From positions 248,001 to 312,000 of the forward strand of contig CAWECY010000010.1 of the NCBI GenBank assembly GCA_963807775.1: DNA of 64,000 nucleotides, read 5' to 3'. Below are positions 15,491 to 24,982 of this stretch, in pieces. The notes below the pieces were generated by a model. The model was not told the DNA's origin. It saw only the letters and a program-made list of their open reading frames with translations, and made no database searches. The position numbers were made by a program, and so were the translations under genes. Each line of letters opens with the position of its first letter. The first letter of the stretch is position 1. This DNA comes from Bog-473 sp963807775. Lineage in GTDB: Bacteria; Actinomycetota; Acidimicrobiia; Acidimicrobiales; RAAP-2.

Positions 15491-16571
15491 GTGACCATCC
15501 GGCACCTCGAGCTGTCGGATTTTCGTGTTTTCCGGGCCGCCCGGGTGATACCCGAGCCCGAGGGCACCACCGTCATCACCGGAGCAAACGGGACCGGCAA
15601 GACCAGCGTGCTCGAGGCCGTGGCGTACCTGGGTACGCGCCGCTCGTTTCGCGGCGCCGCCCACGGAGGCTCTGGTCCGCACCGGAGCGACCAGCGCGGT
15701 CATCCGGGCCGAGCTCGAACAGGGATCGGGCCCGACCCAGGTCGATGCGGAGATCGTGACCGAGGGGCGCAACCGCATCCGGGTCAACCGCAAAGCGATG
15801 ACGGCCAGCAAGGATCTGGCGGCCGCCGTGCCGTGCACCGTCTTCTCGCCCGAAGACCTCGCCATCGTCAGCGGCGGGCCCCGGGGGCGCCGAGACCTGT
15901 TGGACGATGCGCTGGCGCTGCTCGACCCTGAAGGCGCCCGCTCGGCCGACGAGACCGACCGCGTCCTGCGCCAGCGGGCCGCGTTGCTCCGGCAGTCCGG
16001 TGGCCGGGCCGGCGAGGACGTCGTCTCCACCCTCGACGTGTGGGACCAGCGCCTGGCTGATGCGGGCAAGGTCCTGGTGGCGTCGCGCGAGCGGTTGGTG
16101 GCGGACCTGGTCCCTTTGGTGGGAGCGGCGTACAACCATCTGGCCGGGGAGACGGGTGACCCGGTCGTGGGGTTGGGGTACGCCCGGAGCTGGAGCGGTG
16201 AACTGGTCGAGGCACTGGCCGCCAGTAGGCGCGACGACCTCCGGCGGGGCGTGAACACAGTGGGGCCCCACCGCGACGACCTCCTGCTCGACGTTGACCA
16301 CCGCGAGGCCCGTACGCACGCCTCGCAGGGCGAGCAGCGCTGCCTGGCCCTGGCCCTCCGGCTGGCCGTGCACGAGCTGGTCGGCCAGCGGACGGAGTTG
16401 CGCCCGACGTTGCTGCTCGACGACGTCTTCTCCGAGCTCGACCCGGCCCGGAGCAGGGCCCTGGTGGCCCGGCTCCCCGCCGGCCAAGCGCTGCTGACCA
16501 CCGCGGCCCCGCTGCCCGACGGCATCGAGGTGGCCCGGGTGCTGCAGGTCACCGACCTGGTGGTGTCGTGA
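15491..16571 (+). CDS. recF: DNA repair/replication protein RecF, frameshifted in this sequence
   Basis: The N-terminal part (15491 to about 15658) encodes L-S-D-F-R-V-F-R and Walker A G-A-N-G-T-G-K-T-S in one frame. From about 15660 the homology continues in the next frame (P-T-E-A-L-V-R-T-G), to Walker B L-L-L-D-D-V-F-S-E-L-D near the end. Skipping one base in the GCCGCCC tract at 15656-15662 restores a continuous ~360-residue RecF of normal length. RecF is an SMC-like ATPase that loads RecA at gaps. An assembly indel is as likely as true inactivation. The stop overlaps the GTG of the next gene. Confidence 0.9.
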
Positions 16572-16879
16572 GGGAGCGGCCGGGGGACGGCCCGCGGCAC
16601 GTGGGCGAGTCCATGCCCCGGTTGCTGGGCCGTCTCGGGGCCCCTGCGAGCACGGCGACCATGGAGGCGGTGTTCACCCGCTGGGACGAGTTGGTGGGAG
16701 AGGAGCTCGGCGCGCACCTGCGCCCCCTGCGCGTAGACGGGCAGGTGCTCGTGGTGGCCGCGGATCACCCCGCCTGGGCGACCCGGGCGCGCCTCGAAAC
16801 GGGTCGCATATTGGCCCAGGTGCAGGCCCTGGGCCAGACCGCGGTGGAGCGCCTCGACGTGGTGGTAGAACGGCCCTAA
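16568..16879 (+). CDS. dciA: DciA/DUF721 family protein
   Basis: This 103-residue protein is of the DUF721 family, with the F-T-R-W-D-E-L-V-G motif and the V-A-A-D-H-P-A-W-A strand. DciA proteins act as helicase operators that help load DnaB in bacteria lacking DnaC. Members lie between recF and gyrB in actinobacteria, exactly as here. Its GTG overlaps the recF stop (GTGA). The protein is short and lacks the long N-terminal extension of mycobacterial homologues. Confidence 0.88.
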   Translation: MRERPGDGPRHVGESMPRLLGRLGAPASTATMEAVFTRWDELVGEELGAHLRPLRVDGQVLVVAADHPAWATRARLETGRILAQVQALGQTAVERLDVVVERP

Positions 16880-17034
16880 AACAGCACCCACTCCGGGGCG
16901 CCCCCGACCGTTCAAGAGTGCCGAAATGACGCTGCGTTCGGGTAGGATGGTGCGTTCGCATCGAAGGGCCGGAGGTGCATCGTTCGGGGATTCGATACGC
17001 ACCAAATAGACCGTTGTTTTGAAAGGGCGCGCCT

Positions 17035-18999
17035 GTGGCAGTGAAGGTGGACGAGACACCAGGCGGGACGAACGCTTCCTACGGTGAGGCCGACATCACC
17101 ATCCTCGAGGGCCTCGAGGCGGTGCGGAAGCGCCCCGGCATGTACATCGGCTCCACCGGTCCGAGCGGTCTGCACCACCTCGTCTGGGAGGTCGTTGACA
17201 ACTCGGTCGACGAGGCGATGGCAGGCCGTGCCACCCGGATCGATGTCACCCTGCTGGCCGACGGGGGCGTCCGCGTCTCCGACGACGGGGCCGGCATCCC
17301 GGTCGGTCCCCACCCCAAGTTTCCCAAGGTCTCGACGGCGGAAATCGTGCTCACCACCCTGCACGCGGGCGGGAAATTCGGCGGCAAGGGCTACCAGGTC
17401 TCCGGTGGCCTGCACGGCGTCGGGGTGTCGGTGGTCAACGCCCTCTCGAGCCGGCTCCTGCTCGAGGTCGACCGGGACGGCCGGCACTGGGAGGCCGAGT
17501 TCGAAAAGGGCGGGAAGCTCAAGCGCAAGATGACCGACACCGGTCCGGCGCCCAAGGACCGCAGTACGGGGGAGCCCCGGACGGGGACGACCGTCACGTT
17601 CTGGCCCGACGTGTCCGTCTTCGACGAGACCGAGTTCCGGGCGCAGACCGTGACCGAGCGCATGCAGATCATGGCCTTCTTGAACAAGGGCCTCGAGATC
17701 CGCTTCGTCGACGAGCGGACCGATCCCGTAACCAAGACGACCTTCAAGTACAACGGCGGCATCGTCGACTTCGTCAAGCACCTCAACGCGTCCAAGGAGG
17801 CGTTGTTCCGTAAGGTGGCGTCGTTCGAACAGTCCGAGGATGGCCAGGAGGTCGAGATCGCGCTGCAGTGGAACACGGGCTACCACGAGTCGATCCACTC
17901 CTTCGCCAACGGCATCTCCACCATTGAGGGTGGCATGCACGTGGAGGGCTTCTCCAAGTCGCTGACCAATGTGGTGAACCGCTACGCCCGCGACCGCAAC
18001 CTCCTGAAGGAGAGGGAGGAGAACCTCAAGGGTGAGGACATCCGCGAGGGCCTGACCGCCATCATCTCCGTGCGCCTGCGCGACCCGCAGTTCGAGGGGC
18101 AGACCAAGGCCAAACTCGGCAACCAGTCGATCCGCTCGCTGACCGAGCGCACGACCAACCAGAAGCTGAGGGAATGGCTGGAGGAGAACCCCCGCGAGGC
18201 CAGTCAGATCGTGCAGAAGTCGACGCAAGCGGCGCGGGCCCGCATCGCCGCCCAGGGTGCCCGTGACCTGACCCGGCGCAAGTCCGCCCTCGACGGAGCC
18301 GGGCTGCCGGGCAAGCTGGCCGACTGCTCGTCGCGCGACCCCCGCGAGTCCGAGCTCTTCATCGTGGAGGGGAACTCGGCCGGCGGCTCGGCCAAGGACG
18401 CCCGCAACCCAGTCACCCAGGCCATCCTCCCGATCCGGGGCAAGATCCTCAACGTCGAGCGGGCCCGCATCGACAAGATGCTCAAGAACGTCGAGATCCA
18501 GGCGCTCATCTCCGCCATCGGCGCCGGCCTGGCCGAGGAGTTCGACACCAACAAGATCCGCTATCACAAGGTCATCCTCTTGGCCGACGCCGACGTCGAC
18601 GGCAGTCACATCCGCACCTTGCTCCTCACCTTCTTCTTCCGGCAGATGAAGCCGCTCGTCGAGGGTGGGTTCGTGTACGTGGCGCAGCCGCCGCTGTACT
18701 CGACCCTGGTGGGGAAGGAGAAGATCTACCTCAAGGACGACGCGGCCAGGGCGGTTTTCATGGCCGAGCACCCCGACCACAAGAACGAGTTCAACCGCCT
18801 GAAGGGTCTCGGTGAGATGGACTTCGCCGAGTTGCGCGACACGACCATGGATCCGGGCCGGCGCTCGCTCCTTCAGGTGAACGTCGAGCAGGCTGCACTG
18901 GCCGACGAGGTGTGCTCCATCCTGATGGGCGACGACGTCGAGCTGCGCCGCCACTTCATCCAGACGAATGCAAAAGACGTCCGGTTCCTCGACATCTGA
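17035..18999 (+). CDS. gyrB: DNA gyrase subunit B
   Basis: This 654-residue protein has the GHKL ATPase motifs (V-D-N-S-V-D-E-A, D-D-G-A-G-I-P, G-L-H-G-V-G). The Toprim domain starts at E-G-N-S-A-G-G with E445, and D-A-D-V-D follows downstream. It is the ATPase half of gyrase, which introduces negative supercoils. GTG 17035 was chosen, and a second GTG two codons later is equally possible. The 155-base upstream spacer contains an 8-bp direct repeat TGCGTTCG (16933 and 16951) that may be regulatory. gyrA follows after 25 bases. Confidence 0.97.
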   Translation: MAVKVDETPGGTNASYGEADITILEGLEAVRKRPGMYIGSTGPSGLHHLVWEVVDNSVDEAMAGRATRIDVTLLADGGVRVSDDGAGIPVGPHPKFPKVSTAEIVLTTLHAGGKFGGKGYQVSGGLHGVGVSVVNALSSRLLLEVDRDGRHWEAEFEKGGKLKRKMTDTGPAPKDRSTGEPRTGTTVTFWPDVSVFDETEFRAQTVTERMQIMAFLNKGLEIRFVDERTDPVTKTTFKYNGGIVDFVKHLNASKEALFRKVASFEQSEDGQEVEIALQWNTGYHESIHSFANGISTIEGGMHVEGFSKSLTNVVNRYARDRNLLKEREENLKGEDIREGLTAIISVRLRDPQFEGQTKAKLGNQSIRSLTERTTNQKLREWLEENPREASQIVQKSTQAARARIAAQGARDLTRRKSALDGAGLPGKLADCSSRDPRESELFIVEGNSAGGSAKDARNPVTQAILPIRGKILNVERARIDKMLKNVEIQALISAIGAGLAEEFDTNKIRYHKVILLADADVDGSHIRTLLLTFFFRQMKPLVEGGFVYVAQPPLYSTLVGKEKIYLKDDAARAVFMAEHPDHKNEFNRLKGLGEMDFAELRDTTMDPGRRSLLQVNVEQAALADEVCSILMGDDVELRRHFIQTNAKDVRFLDI

Positions 19000-19024
19000 G
19001 CGAGCGGACGGAGAGTAGGGAGAC

Positions 19025-21531
19025 ATGCCACGTCAGTCGACACGCGGGTCGGGCCGCGGCGGTGCAGGCGCCGGTTCCGGGGGCGGTGCGGAGGAGCCGC
19101 CGGTAAGCGGGTCTATTGAGCCCATTGAGATCCAGGAGGAGATGGAGCGCTCGTTCCTCGAGTACTCCATGTCGGTCATCGTCGCCCGGGCGTTGCCGGA
19201 CGTGCGCGACGGGCTCAAGCCCGTGCACCGCCGGATCCTCTACTCCATGTTCGACAACGGGCTGCGTCCCGACCGGCCGCACAACAAGTGCGCCAAGGTC
19301 GTGGGCGAGGTCATGGGCGTCTACCACCCGCACGGGGACTCGGCCATTTACGAGGCGCTGGCCCGCATGGTGCAGGAGTTTTCGCTGCGCTACCCGCTCA
19401 TCGACGGCCACGGCAGTTTTGGCGGGCGCGGGCCCGACGATGGTGCGGCCGCCATGCGCTACACGGAATGCCGGTTGGCCCCCCTGGCGCTCGAGCTCAT
19501 GGCCGACATCGACGAGGAGACCGTCGACATGGTGGCCAACTACGACGGCTCCGCGCTCGAGCCGGTCGTCCTGCCGTCGCGCTTTCCCAACCTCCTCGTC
19601 AACGGGTCGCAAGGCATCGCGGTCGGCATGGCCACCAATGTTCCGCCGCACAACATGGGTGAGGTCATTGACGCCGCCATTCACGTACTCCACCACCCCG
19701 AGGCGACGCCGGACGAGCTGATGCAGTTCGTGAAGGGCCCCGACTTCCCCACAGGCGCGCTCATCCTCGGCCGCCAGGGCATCCTCGACGCCTACCGGAC
19801 CGGCCGGGGCTCTATCAAGATGCGGGCCGTCGCGGAGATCGAGGAGGGCCGGGTCGGTGATCGGATCGTCGTCACCGAACTTCCGTACCAGACTTCCGTC
19901 GAGGTCATCGAGCAGAAGATCACCGAGCTCGTGCGGTCGGGCGACCTCGATGGCATCAGCGAGCTGCGCAACGCGTCGGCTAACCAGCAGCCGAAGCTCG
20001 TCATTGAGCTCAAGCGCGACGCCAACGCCAACGTCGTCCTCAACAATCTGTTCAAGCAGACGCCGCTGCAGACCAGCTTCGGCGTCAACATGCTGGCGCT
20101 GGTCGACAGTGTGCCCCGGACCCTCAACCTGGCCCAGGCGCTGTCGTACTACGTCGACCACCAGATAGAGGTCATCCGCCGGCGCTCGGAGTTCCGCCTG
20201 GAGAAAGCGCGCAACCGGGCCCACATCGTCGAGGGCCTTCTGCGCGCCATCGACATGCTGGACGCGGTGATCGCCACCATCCGGGCCTCGGACGACCGAC
20301 CGGCGGCCCGGACCTCGCTCATGGCCGAGCCATTCTCGTTCACCGAAGTGCAGGCTACGCACATCCTCGACATGACGCTGGGCCGGCTGACCCGCTTGGG
20401 CCGTAGCGAGCTGGAGGCGGAGATGGAGGAACTGCGGGTCACCATCGCCGAGCTCGAATCCATCCTCTCCGACGACGGCAAGTTGCGCGGCGTCATCGAG
20501 ACGGAGATGACGGCGATCCGCGACAAGCACGACAACCCGCGGCGGAGCGTCATCACCCACGACCCCGGGGAGATGGGCGTGGAAGACCTCATCGACGACG
20601 AGGACATTGTCGTGACCATGACCAGGGCGGGCTACATCAAGTCCGTGGCCGCTGCCGCCTTCCGCACCCAAGGCCGCGGGGGCGCGGCGTGCAAGGCGCC
20701 CGGCTCAAGGAGGAGGACCTGGTCAGCCAGGTCGTCCATACATCTGCCCACGCCTACCTGTTGCTCTTTTCCAACCAGGGCAAGGTGTACCGGCTGCGCG
20801 GTCACGAGATCCCGGTGAAGGACCGGACGGCCCGGGGGACGGCGGCGGTCAACCTTGTGCCACTTGCCCCCAACGAGTCCATCACCGCCATCATCGCCAC
20901 CCGGGAGTTCTCGCCCGACCAGTTCCTGGTGTTCGCCACCGCCCAAGGCCAGGTCAAGAAGACGGCGTTGAGCGAGTACGACAAGTCCCGTCGTGAGGGC
21001 TTCATCGCCATCAACCTGCGCGACAACGACGAGTTGGTGCGAGTAGTGGCGACGTCGGGACACGACGATCTCTTCGAGGTCACGCGCAACGGCATGACGA
21101 TCCGCTTCAACGAGGAGGACGTGCGGGCGATGGGCCGCGATGCCGCCGGAGTGCGCGGCATCCGCCTACGCGCGGGCGACAGCGTCGTCTCGTGCGACGT
21201 GGCCGCCGACGACACGGACATCCTCATCGTCACAGACGCCGGTTACGGCAAGCGGACCAAGCTGGAGCGGTTCAATCGCCAGGCCCGGGGCGGGCAGGGG
21301 GTACGCGGCATCCGGCTGACCGGCACCCGCGGCTTCGTGGTCTCGGCCTTCATGATCGGTTTGGACGAGGACATCCTGCTCGTCTCGTCCGGGGGCGTCG
21401 TCATCCGGACCGAGGCACGGGAGATCGCATCGCAGGGTCGCGACGCTACCGGCGTGCGGGTGATGAACCTCGACGCGGGCCAGACCGTAGCGGCCGTGGC
21501 CCGGGTCAACGCCGAGGCCGAAGAGGGTTGA
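19025..21531 (+). CDS. gyrA: DNA gyrase subunit A, frameshifted in this sequence
   Basis: The N-terminal breakage-reunion domain runs in one frame from ATG 19025, with the catalytic Tyr at residue 146 (R-Y-T-E-C) and the quinolone-pocket segment H-G-D-S-A-I-Y-E. At about 20683 the frame changes, and the C-terminal DNA-wrapping beta-pinwheel continues in the +2 frame to 21531. Restoring one missing C in the G-run at 20678-20684 recreates the GyrA box Q-G-R-G-G-R-G followed by V-Q-G-A-R-L. The break therefore falls inside the GyrA box itself. Since gyrase is essential, an assembly or read error is the likeliest explanation. The serine at the first quinolone-resistance position is wild type. Confidence 0.95.
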
Positions 21532-21541
21532 GCGTCCGCTC

Positions 21542-22216
21542 CTAGAAGAAGTGGATGGAGGAGATGGGCCACACGCGCATCTCGACCTTGCCCACGATGA
21601 GGGACTTGCTGATCGGACCCCAGTAGCGACTGTCGCACGAGTCGGCGCGGTTGTCGCCCATGACGAAGTAGTCGTCCTTCGGTACCCGGTAGGGCGTCGC
21701 CAGGCTGGACGGGGAGTTCGCTGGCCCGGGCGTGGTGATCCCCTGCTCGGAAGGTGGAAGCCAGGACTCGTCGAGCTTTTTGCCATCGATGTAGACGTAG
21801 CCGCCGGAGAGCGAGATGCGGTCGCCGGGCAGGCCGATGATCCGCTTGACGAGGTCGTTCACGGGCGGCCCGCCGCAGTTCTCGGCCGGCGGCCGCGCGA
21901 ACACGACGATGTCCCCGCGGTCGACGGCGTGAAGGTGATAGCTCAGCTTGTTGACCAGGATGCGGTCGCCGATCTGCAGCGTCGGCTCCATGGACCCGGA
22001 CGGGATGTAGAAGGTTTGGACGACGAAGGCCCGCAGGAGCACGGCGACCAGGACGGCGACCACGATGACGATGACGCCCTCACGGATCCACCGCCCGGCC
22101 GAAATCGGTGGGACGGGCTCGTCGACGGTCGGTTCCGCCGCCACGCCTTCACCACCGCCGCCAGTCCCCGCCGGCTCGTCGACGACGAGCGTCGGGTCGT
22201 TCGGATCGGGCGTCAC
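21542..22216 (-). CDS. lepB: Signal peptidase I
   Basis: This 224-residue protein has a Pro/Gly-rich cytoplasmic N-terminus, one membrane helix (about 46-66), the catalytic Ser75 in S-G-S-M-E-P-T and the general-base Lys124 in V-K-R-I-I-G-L-P-G-D. The G-D-N-R box follows near the C-terminus. It cleaves signal peptides of secreted proteins on the outer face of the membrane. It converges on gyrA with a 10-base gap, so it is not part of the replication operon. Confidence 0.95.
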   Translation of the reverse strand: MTPDPNDPTLVVDEPAGTGGGGEGVAAEPTVDEPVPPISAGRWIREGVIVIVVAVLVAVLLRAFVVQTFYIPSGSMEPTLQIGDRILVNKLSYHLHAVDRGDIVVFARPPAENCGGPPVNDLVKRIIGLPGDRISLSGGYVYIDGKKLDESWLPPSEQGITTPGPANSPSSLATPYRVPKDDYFVMGDNRADSCDSRYWGPISKSLIVGKVEMRVWPISSIHFF

Positions 22217-22253
22217 CGCAGGCAGGCTAGACGGCTCGGAGCGTTCTGGGGGC

Positions 22254-23981
22254 TCAGGCGGGCGCCGGAACCACTGAGGCAGTGTCCCGGCCTGAGCGGA
22301 GCAACGAGCCCGGCAACGCCCCTGTCGGAGCGCCGTCGCGCACCGTTTCCACGCCGTTAACCAGGACCCGGATTACTCCGTGCGATCCGGCGTACAGTCG
22401 AGGCGTGTCCCCGGGCAGATCGTGGACCAGCCGAGCTGGTTCCGAGTCGACCGTCGCCGGGTCGAAGACGACGATGTCGGCGGCATACCCCTCGCGCACG
22501 AGCCCGCGCTCGCGCAGACCGAACAGTTCGGCCGGTTGCCCGGTCATCATGTGGACCGCCCGCTCGACCGACACGAGCCGGCGCCCGCGCACGCAGTCGC
22601 CGAGGAAGGCCGTGGGGTAGCTGGATCCGCACATGCGGTCGAGGTGAGCGCCCGCGTCGGAGCCGCCGACCATGGCGCGCGGGTCGCTCCAGATGTCCGC
22701 CCGCATGGCCCAGGTGGCCTCGTCGCCGTCGTCAGTGTTGGGCCACAGCACCGTGCGCAGCTGGTCAGCCAGGGCGATGTCGAGCAGGGTGTCGAAGGGA
22801 GCGGTGCCGCGCTCGGCGGCGATGTCGCCCACGCTGCGGAAGGCACAACCTTCGTTCGCCGGAGCATAGGTGTCGCCGATCACGTAGGTGCCCCAGTGGG
22901 AGAGGCCACGGAACACGCCGGCCTCCTTGCTGCGCGCCAGCTCGTCGAGCTTGGCGCGCACGCCCGAGTCGGCCAGCTTCTCCATGCGCTCGGTCTCGGG
23001 CAGGCCCATCACGTCGCCCCATCCCGGGATGAGGAACAGGGCGCAGTGCGTGCGAAAGCTCATGTTCATGGGGACGAGCGTCGGCATGGTCAAGGCGACG
23101 ATGCGCCCACCCGCGGCGGCCGCGGCCGACGAGGCGCCGAGCTGGTGCTCGATGCGCTCGGCCGAACGGGCGTCGACGGTCAGGACGTTCCAGTTGAGGG
23201 GGCGCTGCGCGGTGACGCTCATGGTGGTCATGAGGTCCACCTCCTCCGGGCTGAAGGAGTCGAGGCAGCCGTTGGTGATGTACTCGAGTGTGGTCCCCTC
23301 GTGCGCGGCCACCTCCTCGCAGAAGGCCAGCATCTCCCTTCGGTCGGCGTGGCGCGAGCTGATGGGCCGCCCCTCGCCGTCGGAGTGGGTGCGCGACTGG
23401 GAGGACGAAAAGCCGAGGCCGCCCGCCTGGAGGGACTCGGCCAGCAGTTCCCGCATGGCGGCGATCTCCTCGTCGTTCGCCACCTCCTCGGAGCGTTCGG
23501 CGCCCATCACTTTGCGGCGCAGCGCGCAGTGGCCGACGAGGAAGCCGGCGTTGACGCCGAGCCGGCCGTCCAGGGCGTCGAGGTACTCGGCGAAGGTGGA
23601 CCAGTTCCAGGGCACGCCATTCTCCAGCGCGGCCAGGGGCATGCCTTCGACCTTGGCCATCATGCGGCGGATGTAATCGGCGTCCTCCGCGTTGATCGGG
23701 GCCAGGGTGAAGCCGCAGTTCCCACCGATCACGGTGGTCACGCCGTGCACGTTGGAAGGTGAGGCCAAGGGGTCCCAGAACAGCTGGGCGTCGTAGTGGG
23801 TGTGCGGGTCGACCACGCCGGGCATGACCATGAGCCCGCTGGCGTCGAACTCGGTCGACCCTTGCTCCTCCACCTGGCCCACCACCACGATGCGACCGTC
23901 CCGGACGCCCACGTCCGCCGGGCGCCCCGGCGCGCCCGACCCGTCGATGAGCGTGCCGGATCGGATGACGTAGTCGAGCAT
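22254..23981 (-). CDS. N-acyl-D-amino-acid deacylase-like amidohydrolase
   Basis: This 575-residue metal-dependent hydrolase has the N-terminal beta-sandwich start (G-T-L-I-D-G-S-G), the metal-binding D-P-H-T-H-Y-D-A-Q motif, and the later G-G-S-D-A-G-A-H-L-D segment. It resembles D-aminoacylases of the amidohydrolase superfamily. The substrate cannot be fixed from sequence: N-acyl-D-amino acids and related amides are the usual candidates. It stands alone, 37 bases upstream of lepB on the same strand. The ATG at 23981 is preceded by a GGAGGTCCC ribosome-binding site. Confidence 0.88.
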   Translation of the reverse strand: MLDYVIRSGTLIDGSGAPGRPADVGVRDGRIVVVGQVEEQGSTEFDASGLMVMPGVVDPHTHYDAQLFWDPLASPSNVHGVTTVIGGNCGFTLAPINAEDADYIRRMMAKVEGMPLAALENGVPWNWSTFAEYLDALDGRLGVNAGFLVGHCALRRKVMGAERSEEVANDEEIAAMRELLAESLQAGGLGFSSSQSRTHSDGEGRPISSRHADRREMLAFCEEVAAHEGTTLEYITNGCLDSFSPEEVDLMTTMSVTAQRPLNWNVLTVDARSAERIEHQLGASSAAAAAGGRIVALTMPTLVPMNMSFRTHCALFLIPGWGDVMGLPETERMEKLADSGVRAKLDELARSKEAGVFRGLSHWGTYVIGDTYAPANEGCAFRSVGDIAAERGTAPFDTLLDIALADQLRTVLWPNTDDGDEATWAMRADIWSDPRAMVGGSDAGAHLDRMCGSSYPTAFLGDCVRGRRLVSVERAVHMMTGQPAELFGLRERGLVREGYAADIVVFDPATVDSEPARLVHDLPGDTPRLYAGSHGVIRVLVNGVETVRDGAPTGALPGSLLRSGRDTASVVPAPA

Positions 23982-24081
23982 GGGACCTCCGGGGCGTGCG
24001 GCGCTTGTGTCGGCGGCGCCGAATCTGACGACCCGTCAGCTTACTGTTGGTCCGATGGTCCGAACCGGTTCCGAAGGGGGG

Positions 24082-24663
24082 TCAGCCGAGCCAGTCCCGG
24101 ACGGGCACCTCGCCGTCCTTGTACTGGCGGACGATGGCGGCCCGGATCTGCTGCAGTCGGTTCTCGACCGCCTCCTGGCGCTGGGCCAGATCGGTCAGCT
24201 GGGCCTCGAGGTCGGCCAGCACCCGGGTCACCTCGGCGTGCGATGACAGGTCGGCGGTTGCCATCTCCTGGTGGGTGGACATGAGCCGGTCCGACCGGGC
24301 GAAGACATCACAGTCCACCCCCGCGTGGCCCTCGTCCTCGTTGGGCTCCGACCACCCGTCGCCCCACGATCGGGCGGACATCACCGCGGGCAGGTCGTCT
24401 ACGACGGCCTGCTGGTCGGGCGACGTCAGGCAGTGCCGCAGGATTCCGACATCCGCCGCCAACACGGACCGCGCGTAGGCCAGCGACTCGAGGGCCACCG
24501 TCAGGTCGTCGCGCCAGGCCCGGATCGGCGCCGTCGCGTGGGCGTGTTCGATCCGCGCCGAGACCTCGAGCACTCGGTCGATGTCCGCCAGCAGGATAGG
24601 ACTCTCGTCGTTCGAGAGGTCGGTCTGGTCTTGCTCGGGCACGTGCGCGTGGACTGATGACAC
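24082..24663 (-). CDS. Coiled-coil protein of unknown function
   Basis: This 193-residue soluble protein is mostly alpha-helical by composition. The last ~50 residues (A-D-L-E-A-Q-L-T-D-L-A-Q-R-Q-E-A onward) form a likely coiled coil and end in a conserved-looking I-V-R-Q-Y-K-D-G-E tail. There is no signal peptide or membrane helix. I do not recognise a family. It is divergent from the dCTP deaminase gene across a 319-base spacer with DnaA-box-like sites. Base composition resembles its neighbours. Confidence 0.75.
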   Translation of the reverse strand: MSSVHAHVPEQDQTDLSNDESPILLADIDRVLEVSARIEHAHATAPIRAWRDDLTVALESLAYARSVLAADVGILRHCLTSPDQQAVVDDLPAVMSARSWGDGWSEPNEDEGHAGVDCDVFARSDRLMSTHQEMATADLSSHAEVTRVLADLEAQLTDLAQRQEAVENRLQQIRAAIVRQYKDGEVPVRDWLG

Positions 24664-24982
24664 TGGATCGCTCCCCCTCTCGTACGTCGGGAACTCCCTC
24701 GAGAGGATCCTCGTCTCGACCTATTTATCACGCCTGCCGCCCGCTTGACGGGCCGGGCTTCAGCTACGTCGGCAATCAGGATTGCAGCGGCGACGCCGAC
24801 CCCGGGCCCAGTGGCGTGGAGATCCTGTGGATAACCTGTTCCTACACGTGAAACCCCAGTGTTTCCGGCTTCGTCCCCAAGTCGTCCACAGCCTGTGCCC
24901 GACGGCATCCCCACACGGGCCTTTCGCAACGTCCGGGCACGTGCTTTGCTCTGAGCGTGTCCTTTGCGACAGGAAACGAGCC
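24664..24982. promoter_or_regulatory. Divergent intergenic region with DnaA box and parS-like half-site
   Basis: This 319-base spacer separates a minus-strand gene from the plus-strand dCTP deaminase gene. It contains a perfect DnaA box (TGTGGATAA, 24826-24834; complement TTATCCACA), a second weaker box TCGTCCACA (24882-24890), and between them CACGTGAAAC (24845-24854), ten bases matching one side of parS. The spacing suggests a small regulatory or DNA-organising cluster. Function is inference. Confidence 0.5.

Noticed and set aside
16912..19026. 704-residue minus-strand frame opposite gyrB
   Set aside because: Shadow of gyrB; the acidic/His-rich translation shows no domain.
24082..24663. 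Assignment of the coiled-coil protein as an RsiG-type c-di-GMP-dependent anti-sigma factor
   Set aside because: The helical C-terminus is superficially similar, but the E-x3-S-x2-R-x3-Q-x3-D signature is not present.
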